Source: Actinomycetota bacterium (GTDB taxonomy: Bacteria > Actinomycetota > Actinomycetes > Nanopelagicales > Nanopelagicaceae). Taken from it: DNA of 14,445 nt. The stretch covers positions 1-14,445 of the forward strand of contig SXRC01000029.1 of NCBI GenBank assembly GCA_005793655.1, given 5' to 3'. The translations under genes were made by a program, and so were the position numbers. This document shows, piece by piece, positions 14,278 through 14,445 of the stretch. The notes beneath the pieces were generated by a model, which was given only the letters and a program-made list of their open reading frames with translations, searched no databases and had not been told where the DNA came from. Within the stretch, counting starts at the first letter, position 1; each line of letters opens with the position of its first letter.

Positions 14278-14396
14278 TAATCCCGGTCAATACGAAGGGT
14301 TAGATAAAGTAAAAAAGTGAGAATTCCAAAGGTGACTAAGCCGAAAAATACTGGCTGCATTGGCAGCTCGCGTAGATTTTCATTAAGCATTCTCAT
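14277..14396 (-). CDS. Small single-pass membrane protein (39 residues)
   Basis: A short ORF too small for routine listing: ATG at 14396, stop TAA at 14279-14277. The product has a polar N-terminus (MRMLNENLRELPMQP), one hydrophobic segment of about 19 residues (VFFGLVTFGILTFLLYLTL) and a short basic/acidic tail (RIDRD). An alternative ATG at 14390 would shorten it by two residues. Small one-helix proteins often lie between proA and nadD in actinobacteria, to my recollection, which supports it being real. Its stop overlaps the proposed nadD start, so its translation could deliver ribosomes to nadD. No function is known. Confidence 0.65.
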   Translation of the reverse strand: MRMLNENLRELPMQPVFFGLVTFGILTFLLYLTLRIDRD

Positions 14397-14400
14397 CTGC

Positions 14401-14445
14401 TTAGTTTATCCCCTTCTCAAGTAATAATTTAAATCCTGCCTCATC
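14401..14445 (-). CDS. C-terminal tail of an unidentified upstream gene (partial)
   Basis: The last 14 codons of a frame open to the window edge, ending DEAGFKLLLEKGIN and TAA at 14403-14401. It lies 4 nt before the 39-residue ORF. The composition looks like a helical protein end, but 14 residues cannot identify it. Gene order in other actinobacteria would predict proA; the tail does not resemble typical ProA ends that I recall. Confidence 0.4.
   Translation of the reverse strand, partial: DEAGFKLLLEKGIN

Noticed and set aside
1..14445. CRISPR array, insertion sequence, integrase or phage genes
   Set aside because: No spaced direct repeats, transposase motifs or terminal inverted repeats were seen on reading both strands.

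Overview
The window looks like a piece of a small, AT-rich actinobacterial chromosome, most like the freshwater acI lineage (Nanopelagicales: Planktophila/Nanopelagicus type). This rests on four things. The DNA is AT-rich and densely packed, while the proteins are actinobacterial in type (DUF6504 with DnaE2, the RASH-type UbiA protein, the secreted DUF1524 nuclease). There is a mycobacterial-type SOS box. The order nadD-rsfS-histidine phosphatase matches the Mycobacterium tuberculosis Rv2421c-Rv2420c-Rv2419c block. Several genes appear to use leaderless or TTG starts. Species assignment is inference.

Layout. Positions 60-10065 form one continuous run on the minus strand, read from right to left: tRNA-Ala(GGC), an SDR oxidoreductase, leuS, a secreted proline-threonine-linker/TPR protein, a UbiA-family prenyltransferase, a secreted DUF1524/HNH nuclease, a SRAP (YedK-like) DNA-repair protein, then a separate SOS unit of DUF6504 protein plus error-prone polymerase DnaE2. 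Within the first seven genes most gaps are 2-45 nt. The SOS unit has its own promoter. A perfect LexA operator lies over the start codon of the DUF6504 gene, and the dnaE2 start overlaps the end of that gene by 8 nt.

Positions 10174-12635 carry two plus-strand genes: an acetamidase/formamidase-family hydrolase with a leaderless-type start and a 12-TM APC permease. Between them is a roughly 100-nt spacer with two perfect hairpins and a possible pseudoknot just before the permease ribosome binding site. A strong hairpin terminator with a GAAA loop (12652-12683) separates the permease from the convergent minus-strand block.

Positions 12682-14445 hold the minus-strand housekeeping block: an unidentified gene tail, a 39-residue single-TM miniprotein, nadD, rsfS and a histidine phosphatase. 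Adjacent genes overlap by 1-14 nt where measured, indicating coupled translation. nadD has no ATG, GTG or TTG upstream of its essential motif. The best start is an ATT that overlaps the preceding stop codon (TAATT).

As a whole the window mixes core functions (leucine charging, NAD synthesis, ribosome silencing, damage-induced mutagenesis) with scavenging functions typical of a small free-living cell (amide hydrolysis, amino-acid/amine uptake, extracellular DNA degradation). The points most worth checking are the leaderless LexA-controlled DUF6504-dnaE2 unit, the eroded PHP site of DnaE2, the ATT start of nadD and the structured leader of the permease.
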